NCBI RefSeq assembly: GCF_009663395.1
Contig: NZ_QKNW01000001.1
Span: 1,550,001-1,614,000, forward strand
Source of the DNA: Halosegnis longus
Lineage (GTDB): Archaea > Halobacteriota > Halobacteria > Halobacteriales > Haloarculaceae
Reading direction: 5' to 3'
DNA: 64,000 bases
Position 1 is the stretch's first letter, and every line of letters starts with the position of its first letter. The position numbers and the translations under genes are program-made. Shown here one piece after another: positions 26,144-34,384 of the stretch. The notes beneath the pieces were generated by a model. That model saw nothing but the letters and a program-made list of their open reading frames with translations, was not told where the DNA came from and ran no database searches.

Positions 26144-27358
26144 ATGACCGACTACGATGACCTCTTTGCAGCAACGGCCCCGGACGAGAGTGTTTTCGCC
26201 GACAAACAGGCGTTGGACCCGTTGCAACCGCCAGCGACGATTCGTGGTAGAGACGAACACCAGCGCCAACTTGCTAGTATTCTCAACGGGGTGACCGAGG
26301 GGTATCTTCCACCGACAGTGACGATTCATGGGCCGCCGGGCACCGGCAAGACGGTGACAACACGCCGGGTGTGTCAGGAGTTTGCGGCTCGCCACGATTC
26401 TGTCGCCGTTGAGTATGTGAATCTCAAGGAGTGTCGGTCGATTTTCAGTGCTGCCCGCGAGATTCATCTTGAGTTGACCGGAGAGACTGTGGGGGCGTAT
26501 GAAGGCGTGGATGGCGCCTTCACCGGGATTTGGGAGGCGCTAGCTGAGTATCCGGAGTGGACCGTTCTGATTCTGGATGAGATCGACCAGATCAAACAGG
26601 ATGCGAACTACGACCCCTCCGATTTCCTCTATCGGTTGTTGCGTGGTGAAGGGAAGCTAAAACGCGACATTCAGCTGTCGGCATGGCTCATCAGTAATGA
26701 GTTGGTGGAGGTGGATTTGCGGCTGGACAGTCGTGTTGAGAGTGCGATGAGTGATGAAGCGGTGTTCTTCGGGCCGTATGGGACCAGCGAGTTGGACGCG
26801 ATTGTCGGGCCACAGCTGGACACGGCATTCCGGGCGGGCGCGTTGCCTGCAGACGCTCGTGAGTACGGGCTGCAAGAGGCGGCTTGGCGATGGGGTGATG
26901 CTCGCAAGACGCTGCGATTATTCCGGCGGGCCGGCGAGACGGCGATCGACCGCGGGCTTGAGACGATCAGCACCGACTGCGTCCGGGAGAGCCTCACCGA
27001 CACCGAACGGGAGTCGACGATTGCCAAGCTTCAGAGTATCCCGCTTCGACATCTGGCGGTGTTAGCAGCGAGTGTCGGGCAGCGAACTGACGCGGGAGAG
27101 ATCAGCCAGCCAGTCCGGACGAGCGATATCCACGAGCGGCTCAACCACCCGTCGACCGCCGACCGGTTTCAGCTGGGCCAGCGGACCGTTCGCCAACTGG
27201 TGGACGAGTTAGCAACGATGGGCCTCGTCGACACGTGGACGGAGTCGCACGGCCGAGACGGCCGCGCGAAGTACGTGGCGACGACATTCGATCCAGCGTG
27301 GGTGCGGGAGGCCCAAGCGGCCGTTGCTGCTGACCTGGCCGGGGACGCGGTGGAGTAG
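26144..27358 (+). CDS. Orc1/Cdc6 family replication initiator
   Basis: The 404-residue AAA+ protein has TIRGRDEHQRQL at the N-terminus, Walker A GPPGTGKT at about residues 64-71, Walker B TVLILDEIDQ, a sensor region around LSAWLISNELVEVDLR, and a C-terminal winged helix (about 300-404). The start is ATG 26144 (MTDYDDLFAAT). Such proteins bind origin repeats and load the helicase. Haloarchaea carry many copies, often on plasmids and integrated elements. The following genes are virus-like, so this is likely the initiator of a mobile unit and not the main chromosomal one. Confidence 0.92.
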   Translation: MTDYDDLFAATAPDESVFADKQALDPLQPPATIRGRDEHQRQLASILNGVTEGYLPPTVTIHGPPGTGKTVTTRRVCQEFAARHDSVAVEYVNLKECRSIFSAAREIHLELTGETVGAYEGVDGAFTGIWEALAEYPEWTVLILDEIDQIKQDANYDPSDFLYRLLRGEGKLKRDIQLSAWLISNELVEVDLRLDSRVESAMSDEAVFFGPYGTSELDAIVGPQLDTAFRAGALPADAREYGLQEAAWRWGDARKTLRLFRRAGETAIDRGLETISTDCVRESLTDTERESTIAKLQSIPLRHLAVLAASVGQRTDAGEISQPVRTSDIHERLNHPSTADRFQLGQRTVRQLVDELATMGLVDTWTESHGRDGRAKYVATTFDPAWVREAQAAVAADLAGDAVE

Positions 27359-27504
27359 CTGGGCGGCGGGTGTGACGGTGCGATTAGTCGGTCCGGCGGG
27401 CGTGTGGGCGTGTTGACCGGCGGCGCGTGCTCGTGACTAGTTTCACCGTGCTTTCCGTGGCTTCTTTTACCGGTATCACAATCATACAAATGTTGATCCC
27501 ATAG

Positions 27505-27762
27505 ATGCCGACGACAGACGCTGCACCGAGCGAGCAGTCGACGCGAGACGAAATTCTCGGGCTGCTCAAAGACGGCATGGATGCGGTGCAAACGGATATC
27601 GACGCCGCCGACCCAGCAACGACCGACGAACAGCGACTCCAGCTCCGGCGGTACCACGAACTCGGCTATCTCGCCAACCAGTACCGCAAGCTCCAGCGGG
27701 ACACCGATCTCGATGCGATGGACGACCGCCTCGAACTGCTTGAGGAGGGGCTCGACGCATGA
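27505..27762 (+). CDS. Small coiled-coil protein, first gene of the terminase operon
   Basis: An 85-residue acidic protein (MPTTDAAPSEQSTRDEILGLL), almost all helical, with heptad-like text (LGYLANQYRKLQRDTDLDAMDDRLELLEEGL). It overlaps the next gene by four bases (ATGA). The position just before a terminase large subunit, and the size, would fit a terminase small subunit or a regulator, but no HTH is evident. The function is unknown. Confidence 0.7.
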   Translation: MPTTDAAPSEQSTRDEILGLLKDGMDAVQTDIDAADPATTDEQRLQLRRYHELGYLANQYRKLQRDTDLDAMDDRLELLEEGLDA

Positions 27763-28028
27763 CGTCGAGACGCGAGATCGAGCGGCGGCTCGACCACCTC
27801 GAAGCACGCACGCGCACTCGCAGCTCCCCATCTCAAGCCGAACTGACCGCCGAGCAGCGAGCACAGATTGACGCGGTGTATGCGTCGCTCGATGCTGACC
27901 AACAGGCGTCGCTCGCGGCAGCGCAAGCTCGGCTCGCTGCTGAGCCCGACGACGCGCCCACCGGCGAGTTCGGGCTCACGGATGCTGAGGTCGCCATACT
28001 AGATATCCTGACTGGAGGTGCCCCATGA
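27759..28028 (+). CDS. Small coiled-coil protein, second gene of the terminase operon
   Basis: An 89-residue acidic, Ala-rich helical protein (MTSRREIERRLDHLEART). It starts inside the previous gene's stop (ATGA overlap) and overlaps the next small frame in the same way. The C-terminus (LTDAEVAILDILTGGAP) is hydrophobic. There is no known domain that I recognise. It may be part of a packaging complex, as a guess from context only. Confidence 0.7.
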   Translation: MTSRREIERRLDHLEARTRTRSSPSQAELTAEQRAQIDAVYASLDADQQASLAAAQARLAAEPDDAPTGEFGLTDAEVAILDILTGGAP

Positions 28029-28219
28029 CTGCACAACGGACCAGCGACGTCGCATCGCGGCGCGTGCGGCCAGGACTGCCCCCCGCTGCCCTGCCAGCCG
28101 CCTGGGTGGGAGCGCGGGAGAGTCCGAAAACGCGCTGGCATGAGACACTAGATACGACACGACAGTGTCGGGGGTCCCCAGGGGAGACCAGCCAAGCGAC
28201 CGTGGAGAGTGGCCAATGA
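28025..28219 (+). CDS. Short basic protein overlapping both neighbours
   Basis: A 64-residue frame (MTAQRTSDVASRRVRPGLPP) that begins in an ATGA overlap with the upstream gene (28025-28028) and ends in an ATGA overlap with the terminase start (28216-28219). Overlaps of this type at both ends are strong evidence for a translated gene. The product is Arg/Pro-rich and basic, unlike the acidic proteins around it, which might suit nucleic acid binding. No family is recognised. The protein text itself is unremarkable, so the call rests on the overlaps. Confidence 0.55.
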   Translation: MTAQRTSDVASRRVRPGLPPAALPAAWVGARESPKTRWHETLDTTRQCRGSPGETSQATVESGQ

Positions 28220-29676
28220 CAAAACGCCGAATCAAAAACCAGATCGACGAGTTCAGCGACGAACTCGCCGAGAGACCAGACGGCGCAGCGACCGACCTCA
28301 CGGTCACGTGGCGCGAGGCAGCGCCGGACGAACGCCCCGAAGGGCTCCTGTACGACTCCGATGCAGGAGAACTCATCTACGACCTGTGGACAGCCCAGCG
28401 GGACTGTCTCAACGCGCTCAAGCGCGAGGACACGGACCTTGTCGCGTTTCTGTCGGGTTACGGCAGCGGAAAGAGCATCTTCGGCGCCCGCTGGCTCATC
28501 GCGCAGGCGCTTGCCAACCCGGGGAGTCGGTTTCTCGCGATGGGTGTCGACTTCACAAAGGCGCGTGATGCAACCTTTCGGATTCTCTTCGAGCAGTTGC
28601 CCGGCACAGCCACCGCACCGCCGAACGATCCGGAGACATCGCCGATCGTCGCCGACTACAATCAGAGTGCGTTTCGGCTCACGTTGACGAACGACGCAGT
28701 CATCAGACTTGGCAGCGGCGCCGACTGGCAGCGGTGTGCGGGCGACGAATTCGGCGCGATCTGGCTCGACGAGCCCAGTCATTATGCGGCTGATCTACAC
28801 GACCTGCGGGAGATGCTCGGCGGCCGGTTGCGGGGCGTCGCCGGGCCGAAGGTGATGTGTTGGACGCTGACCGGGAACGGCTACAACGACGCCTGGGAAA
28901 TCATCGAACAGCGACAGGACAAGACAGGTGACCCTATTGGCGATGAATTGGCCGTGGTGCGGGCCTCAACGCTGGAGAATCCGTATCTCGACGCAGGGAC
29001 GATCGAGCAATTCAAACGCCAGTTCGAAGGAACAGCCCGAGAGGCACAAGCGCTGGAGGGTAGGTTCGACGCCCCGAAGGGGCGCGTGTATGCCGACTTC
29101 GAACGGGCGACTCACGTCATCGAGCCGTCGGCGGCCGCCGATGTCGTCGACGACGACTGGCGACTCTACGGGTACGATGCTGGCTGGCGGGATCCGCGGG
29201 TGCTACTTGAGATCGGCCGGACGGGAGCCGGGCAGTTGGTCGTGCTTGATGTGTTCCACGAAACCGAGTGCCATGTCGAGGACGTTATCGAGTGGTTGGA
29301 GACCGACGCCAAACCGCGTGGGAAGCTGTTTGCTGACCACAATCCCTCGGATATCCGTGAACTCAGACGGGCCGGGTATCGTACGCGGGCGGCGGAGAAG
29401 GCGATTGATCCGGGGATTGCGGACGTTCGCCGGCGGCTCCGGGCGGATGATGACGGGCGGGTTGGGCTCTTAGTGTCGGCACAGTGTGAACACCTGGTTC
29501 GGGAGTTCTTCGGGTATACAGAAGACGAGGTTGGAACGACGAGTGCGATTGACCACTGTTTGGACGCGCTTCGGTATGCTGTGCATGGCGTCGATGAGGG
29601 TCGCCCGATCGACTCGTGGGACGAGACGAGTGAGTCGTCATCAAGAATGCCTGACATTTCGGGGGAAGTTGGGTGA
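28216..29676 (+). CDS. terL: Terminase large subunit (phage-type DNA packaging ATPase/nuclease)
   Basis: The 486-residue protein starts at ATG 28216, coupled to the frame before it. The ATPase has Walker A LSGYGSGKS at about 79-87 and Walker B EFGAIWLDEP at about 178-187. The RNase H-like nuclease domain shows the expected acidic positions: YGYDAGW (Asp near 321), LFADHNPSD (Asp near 374) and AIDHCLDALRYAV (Asp near 446). Length is normal for TerL (450-600). It pumps DNA into tailed-virus heads and cuts concatemers. No portal, protease, capsid or tail genes follow, which is unusual. Confidence 0.88.
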   Translation: MTKRRIKNQIDEFSDELAERPDGAATDLTVTWREAAPDERPEGLLYDSDAGELIYDLWTAQRDCLNALKREDTDLVAFLSGYGSGKSIFGARWLIAQALANPGSRFLAMGVDFTKARDATFRILFEQLPGTATAPPNDPETSPIVADYNQSAFRLTLTNDAVIRLGSGADWQRCAGDEFGAIWLDEPSHYAADLHDLREMLGGRLRGVAGPKVMCWTLTGNGYNDAWEIIEQRQDKTGDPIGDELAVVRASTLENPYLDAGTIEQFKRQFEGTAREAQALEGRFDAPKGRVYADFERATHVIEPSAAADVVDDDWRLYGYDAGWRDPRVLLEIGRTGAGQLVVLDVFHETECHVEDVIEWLETDAKPRGKLFADHNPSDIRELRRAGYRTRAAEKAIDPGIADVRRRLRADDDGRVGLLVSAQCEHLVREFFGYTEDEVGTTSAIDHCLDALRYAVHGVDEGRPIDSWDETSESSSRMPDISGEVG

Positions 29677-29803
29677 GACTCCGTTTGAGATGCAATCTTT
29701 AGAGGTAACAATCAACGGGCGGACTCAGGATAATCCAGATCGTTCTGAGTTAACGATGATACACGCTGGGTAGGACTTTGACTGATTATGTGTAGACAAG
29801 TTG

Positions 29804-30016
29804 CTACTTGATATTTTCCCGCGGGTCCTCTATTAGTTCGTACAGCCCGCCGCCCAATTGGTTAACGTAGTTATGCTCTACCAGGCGAAGCAGTCGATTT
29901 TGAATATTTCCTCGAGTATAATCGGTTTGCTGCGCGATGTAAGACGGAGTGCACCTTCCTTCGTTGAGTAGATTTAAAATTGCGTGATCGGTTGGGTTGA
30001 GAGAGATTTCCGCCAT
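29804..30016 (-). CDS. Winged-helix regulator, phiH1 repressor-like
   Basis: A 70-residue protein with LNPTDHAILNLLNEGRCTPSYIAQQTDYTRGNIQNRLLRLVEHNYVNQLGGGLYELI: three helices then a beta wing. This is the layout and text of haloarchaeal phiH1-repressor-like proteins, which control lysogeny genes in viruses. It is transcribed away from the zinc-cluster operon that starts at 30197, and the 180-base space between them probably holds its operator. This supports a viral origin for the module. Confidence 0.85.
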   Translation of the reverse strand: MAEISLNPTDHAILNLLNEGRCTPSYIAQQTDYTRGNIQNRLLRLVEHNYVNQLGGGLYELIEDPRENIK

Positions 30017-30196
30017 CTATCGATTCTATATACGGGTCGCTTGGTAAACTACTTACCATCTGGGTTAAGTATTGTGTATGGAATATTCTAATCACAAGAA
30101 TTATTGTGAGCGGACATCACGTTCTGTACGAAGCGTGGTTATGAGAATAGCCGGGTGTTCCTGCACCCGACCACGCTTCTGTAGGTGACAGAAGCA

Positions 30197-30343
30197 ATGG
30201 CAACTACGAACGCACTGCCTGAAAAGGCTACTGAGAGAACAGACTGTGAGAACGAGTGGTGCGATGGGCCAACGAGCGACACACTGCCGTGTTTCGCATG
30301 CTTCGACCCGGACCAGACGTACAACGTGGGGGCGAGTGAATGA
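30197..30343 (+). CDS. 48-residue zinc-cluster mini-protein
   Basis: Below the usual size cut-off but well supported: the ATG at 30197 gives a 48-residue protein with Cys at CENEWC and CFAC, a C-x4-C ... C-x2-C set that could bind zinc. It ends in an ATGA overlap with the next gene (30340-30343). Mini zinc fingers of this size are common in haloarchaeal viruses and plasmids and are thought to bind nucleic acid or partner proteins. Confidence 0.65.
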   Translation: MATTNALPEKATERTDCENEWCDGPTSDTLPCFACFDPDQTYNVGASE

Positions 30344-30744
30344 CCGACGAGCTGGTACGGGATCGCGAGCGACCCGGCGACAATCAAGCTCAACCACCGA
30401 CGACGGTTCAGGCGGCACCACGCGAACTCTTGAGAGGAGCGTCAGTGGGCATCTCGCGTACCCGTGTCGTCTGTCTCGGCTGTGGTGCTACTCTGGGTGA
30501 GGGACGGGCTGTGACGGTGTACGGCTATCGTGGGGTCGACAGTGAGACGTGGAATCTACGTCGGTGCTACTGTACAGACTGTGCGCCGACGGCAATCGGT
30601 GAGCCGACGCTCGGTGTGTCGGAACTGTTGGTGCGGGCATGGCTCGGGAGCATTGCGCTGCCACGGACGCGGACGCACGAGTTGTGTCTCACGGAAGTCG
30701 AGGTCGTTGACGCCAGTCCACCGACGGCGGGGAGCGACCCATGA
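30340..30744 (+). CDS. Zinc-cluster protein
   Basis: A 134-residue protein with VVCLGCGATLGEG near residue 44 and RRCYCTDCAPTAIG near residue 75; the two Cys pairs form a likely zinc ribbon. The N-terminal 40 residues are disordered-looking. It overlaps both neighbours by four bases (ATGA at each end), so it is the middle of a three-gene coupled operon. No function is known. Such proteins occur in haloarchaeal mobile elements. Confidence 0.75.
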   Translation: MTDELVRDRERPGDNQAQPPTTVQAAPRELLRGASVGISRTRVVCLGCGATLGEGRAVTVYGYRGVDSETWNLRRCYCTDCAPTAIGEPTLGVSELLVRAWLGSIALPRTRTHELCLTEVEVVDASPPTAGSDP

Positions 30745-31349
30745 CTGATGAGGGCGCGCTTCGTGAGCGCGTCGATGCGTTGGAAGCCACTGTGGACGCG
30801 CTTGCACAGCGGCTTGACACGGCAATGAATCGCGATATCCCGCTGTTGAAAGGGACGGTTCGCGCCATTGTGGATGCTGATATCGATGAGATTGGGGAGT
30901 TGCCCGACGCGGGGCGTTCGTTCCACCGAACTGTTGTGACACAGACAGAGCGACTGGCGACGGTTGAAGAGCAAGTGGCGGCGTTCGGCGATGTGGATGC
31001 AGCGAAGACGACGAAGGCCCAGAAGTTGGCGGCCATTTGTGCCTTTGCACAGAACAAACACAACAGTCAATCCTCGACGGTCGCGGTGACAGCAGCGGAG
31101 ATTCGTGGCTGTGTCGGGGTCTCTCGACGGTACGCATACGAGCTCATCGATGATGCGGCAGCAGAGCTTGACGGTGCCCGTGTTCGGAACGCGACGAGTG
31201 GCGAGTCGAGTGGGGCGTCGAAAAAGAAGGCGCTGCTGGTCGATTGTGAGCAGGTTCACGTGGAGACGGGTGGTGTGAACCAGTTCACCACAGGGGAAGA
31301 CGGTGGGGAGGGGGAGCGAGCGGAGGTGACGACGACAGGGCGGGAGTAA
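30741..31349 (+). CDS. Coiled-coil/HTH protein
   Basis: The 202-residue protein starts with a coiled coil (LRERVDALEATVDALAQRLDTA, about 6-30). A helical middle follows, then VTAAEIRGCVGVSRRYAYELIDDAAAEL near residues 115-142, a helix-turn-helix, and a polar tail. This coiled-coil plus HTH layout is seen in haloarchaeal plasmid and virus proteins. It is the last gene of the operon 30197-31349. Its tail codes across one copy of the 14-base palindrome at 31275. Confidence 0.75.
   Translation: MTDEGALRERVDALEATVDALAQRLDTAMNRDIPLLKGTVRAIVDADIDEIGELPDAGRSFHRTVVTQTERLATVEEQVAAFGDVDAAKTTKAQKLAAICAFAQNKHNSQSSTVAVTAAEIRGCVGVSRRYAYELIDDAAAELDGARVRNATSGESSGASKKKALLVDCEQVHVETGGVNQFTTGEDGGEGERAEVTTTGRE
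31275..31288. repeat. 14-base palindrome, copy 1
   Basis: gtgaac-ca-gttcac is a perfect palindrome within the 3' end of the coiled-coil/HTH gene. The identical 14 bases recur at 31484-31497. Two exact copies in 223 bases suggest a binding site for a regulator or recombinase of the mobile module. Confidence 0.6.
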
Positions 31350-32141
31350 TCAGCGGTCCGGCATTCGAATTACAAGAATGGGTTGTGAATGCAAGGCTTG
31401 GTTACTAGCGGGTACGTTTGGAACGACGCTCGGCGACGCTCTAAATTATCGCGTAGCGTTGGGACACGCACAAATCACGTGTGGTGAACCAGTTCACAGT
31501 ACGACAGCACCTTCGGTCGTAGGCCAATTCTTGCAAATCGTCTCAGTAGGCAAGCGGTCGTGTCGTACCCGGTGTTGAGAGAAGCGGTGTCTATCTATCT
31601 TTTCCATATGGTGTCTTGGATTGACGCCGGAGCTACCTGCTCGCGGCTATGGGGGCTTGTCTCACAGAGAGGGTAGTAGAACCCCTTTTTGAAAACGCTC
31701 TGTTTCAGTCTGCTGCATCCAGATACCGCTGTATGTACGGATGGAGGTCGGGGTACGGTTTCGTGACGATGTGTAACCCGTCGTATTAGTCGTCGCTTAC
31801 CGTGGGCTCGGATGTTGGCCTGACGACGAACCCATTCGCCACGTAATGCTTGTTGTCGATGCCCGCCAACCCGGAGGTATCGTAGAAGTGCTCGAAAGCG
31901 CGCGGAGTGACTCGACAATTTCAACTGTATACCCCAACCCGTCGGCTGCAACAGGGTGAACCGCGCCGGTCAGTCGTTCGTTCTTGAGGATGGTTTCACT
32001 GGGCGTAAACTACTCGCCTAACTGATATAAACTCATTGTCTGTCGCCTCAAGCAAATGGTCGACAAAACTCGACCTAATAAACCCGGCCCTGCCCATCAC
32101 AAGTATTTGCATTATCGGAACGCACGCTACACCGATTACGC
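31350..32141. other. Gene-poor boundary with decayed coding remnant
   Basis: No intact gene is seen. On the minus strand between about 31990 and 31690 protein-like text appears in two frames broken by a shift and stop (SETILKNERLTGAVHPVAADG, then GLAGIDNKHYVANGFVVRP, then DGLHIVTKPYPDLHPY). This looks like a decayed gene, but I cannot name it. At 32056-32151 a 31-residue plus-strand frame (MVDKTRPNKPGPAHHKYLHY) may be a fragment. GC content drops from here on. Confidence 0.4.
31484..31497. repeat. 14-base palindrome, copy 2
   Basis: An identical copy of gtgaaccagttcac, here in noncoding DNA 135 bases after the operon ends. See copy 1 at 31275. Confidence 0.6.
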
Positions 32142-32880
32142 TTATCTGTAGAAGTCAGTACTTGGCATCTGCTCGAACCAGTCGTCGGTGTTGAGCAACC
32201 AGCGCAATAAGTTCAGGTAGCCCTGTAAGTGGCGTTTTGAGACGCATCGGAACCTTCGCAACCAGTTGCGCAGGAAGCTGTGTCGGTACTCACAGCTGTT
32301 TGTGTGAGTATCACCGACGACGTAGTGTTCATCATGACTGCTGGTCAAATATCAACCAATCTCATCGTCCTCGTCGATTCCGTCGTAGATGATGTACTGA
32401 CCAGTACAGAGGATTACGGTCTCATCGCTGTACTCGGCGATGTCTTCGAGATTATCGTCGAAAAGCAATCGAACCCGCGTCGGAGCGACGGACGAGTGTC
32501 ACGCTGGGTGGTTTATGTGATTCAAAGATTTCGCGTCTGTGTTATACTCTGTGCTCGCATGGATTCCAATCCTCATCTTTGGGCCTCTTCTCGCCAGCAA
32601 CAACGTAGACTTCATCAGCCTCACAGATACCAGAGAAGTCAAACTCGGGATCCTTGGCAAGCGCGCCTTGGACTCAATGAACGAAACTCAAGACTGTCCT
32701 GTAGATGCGGTCAAGTTAGTAAAAAATCTCATTGGTCGTGTGCTCTTCCATCCCCGGATGATGTGGAATATCTCTGGAATGGTGAGCTGATATCCCGCAA
32801 ACACAGGCTCTGTGAGAGCAGTTTCAATGATCTCGCAGTCCTGACAGTAATAGCATTGAGTGTTGTTTTATTCCATTCTT
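32142..32880 (-). pseudogene. Decayed IS1595-family transposase
   Basis: Reading leftward, the pieces of one transposase appear in order but in different frames. They are a zinc-ribbon remnant (NTQCYYCQDCEI), then FDFSGICEADEVYVVAGEK (DDE domain with the E-D-E-x-Y motif), a middle segment PPSVTLVRRSD, and the C-terminal DEHYVVGDTHTNSCEYRHSF with RRFRCVSKRHLQGYLN. These match the order of IS1595-type DDE transposases. Several frameshifts and stops make it inactive. I see no terminal inverted repeats. Confidence 0.75.
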
Positions 32881-33135
32881 AATCGTGTTCGCACTCGCGC
32901 AGTGCGGATACGTCAACCCATCCGACTATCGCTGCTCACGCAGATACTCTAAGCAGTCCTCTTTGTCCGATAGAAATACGTCGTCACCCTCTCTGCTGAC
33001 CATGTTAGGAAGGACTACAAACTCCAGCCATGAAAAATACTCACCACTACAGAAGAGCGTCCGATTATTTATCCCCGTCAGTATAGTAACGTGAATACGG
33101 TACACCTTTTACTGTAGCCCAGTTCGAAGCCGTTA

Positions 33136-34122
33136 ATGCGAATACTCGTCACCGGCGGTGCCGGGTTCATCGGCGGCCATCTCGCGGAACGTTTTGTTGT
33201 AGATGGACACGATGTTGTCGTGTTAGACAACTTCGATCCTTTCTACGATACACGAATCAAGGACCACACCGTCGAAATCTGCCGCGAACGCGCCGACGAG
33301 GGCAATGGTTCTTACCAACTTATTGAAGGTGATGTTCGAAACGCCGACCTGATTACCGATCTGGTCGAAGAAGCCGATTACGTCTATCACCAAGCTGCGC
33401 AGGCGGGCGTACGTCCGAGCGTCGAGAATCCTCGCAAGTATGACGAAATTAACGTTGATGGTACGCTGAACGTCCTCGATGCAGCTCGTGACACCGATAT
33501 CGAACGAGTTGTGCTCGCATCGTCATCGTCGGTGTATGGCAAGCCAGAATATCTCCCCTACGACGAGTCACATCCGACGACGCCTGTAAGTCCCTACGGG
33601 GCTTCGAAGCTGGCAGCCGAACGGTACACTTGTGCCTACAGCGAGGTCTATGACTTACCAGCAGTCGCATTACGGTATTTCACGGTGTACGGCCCGCGGA
33701 TGCGGCCGAACATGGCTATCTCGAATTTTATCTCTCGGTGTTTGAACGGTGAGCCGCCAGTCGTGTACGGTGACGGCACGCAGACGCGCGACTTCACATT
33801 CATCGAAGACGTGATCGAAGCGAACGTCGCGTTACTGTCTGAAAACGCTGCAGACGGTGAGGCAGTCAATATTGGAAGCACCGATAATATAAAGATTCAT
33901 ACACTAGCAGAGGAGATACGAGATCAATTAACTCCAGATTTGGAGATAGTATTCGCCGACCGCCACGACGCTGATGCTGAGCACACTCACGCTGACAGTT
34001 CGAAGGCGTCGAAATTGTTCGGCTACGAACCAAGTCGGACGATTCGGGAGGGTGTCCGAGAGTTTGTCGATTGGTATCATGCTAATCGGGAGTGGTATGA
34101 ACCGTTGGTTCGAGATTCGTAA
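33136..34122 (+). CDS. NAD-dependent epimerase (UDP-glucose/glucuronate 4-epimerase-like)
   Basis: A 328-residue extended SDR: GGAGFIGGHLAE for NAD, DNFDPFYDTRIK (an NF-DPFYD motif typical of UDP-glucuronate 4-epimerases), ASSSSVYGKPEYLP, SPYGASKLAAE with the catalytic Tyr and Lys, and YGDGTQTRDFTFIEDV. It most likely interconverts UDP-hexoses or UDP-hexuronates at C4. It opens the glycan island and its codon use is between core and island style. It precedes the flippase gene on the same strand. Confidence 0.9.
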   Translation: MRILVTGGAGFIGGHLAERFVVDGHDVVVLDNFDPFYDTRIKDHTVEICRERADEGNGSYQLIEGDVRNADLITDLVEEADYVYHQAAQAGVRPSVENPRKYDEINVDGTLNVLDAARDTDIERVVLASSSSVYGKPEYLPYDESHPTTPVSPYGASKLAAERYTCAYSEVYDLPAVALRYFTVYGPRMRPNMAISNFISRCLNGEPPVVYGDGTQTRDFTFIEDVIEANVALLSENAADGEAVNIGSTDNIKIHTLAEEIRDQLTPDLEIVFADRHDADAEHTHADSSKASKLFGYEPSRTIREGVREFVDWYHANREWYEPLVRDS

Positions 34123-34384
34123 TTAGATGGACGATTGCGTAAATATCCCTACTGCTTTTCTCACAGAAATTGTTGATATCAACCTGACGTTGCTTTGACG
34201 GCACCAAACTGTACAGAGAGAAACCCAGTGGTCTATTTTAGATAACTACTCGTCTCTCCGAATCGCCAGAAGGCGAATTACCAACAATCCCCGGTAAAAA
34301 AGCGTATATTTATTACGATCAGACACTTCATAGAATGCGCTCGTATCGTGGTGTTTTTTTATTTGGACGGGAATCAATCGGATA

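Noticed and set aside
32280-32882. 200-residue plus-strand frame in the island boundary
   Set aside because: The minus strand here reads as a decayed IS1595 transposase in the expected order of motifs; the plus frame is its shadow.
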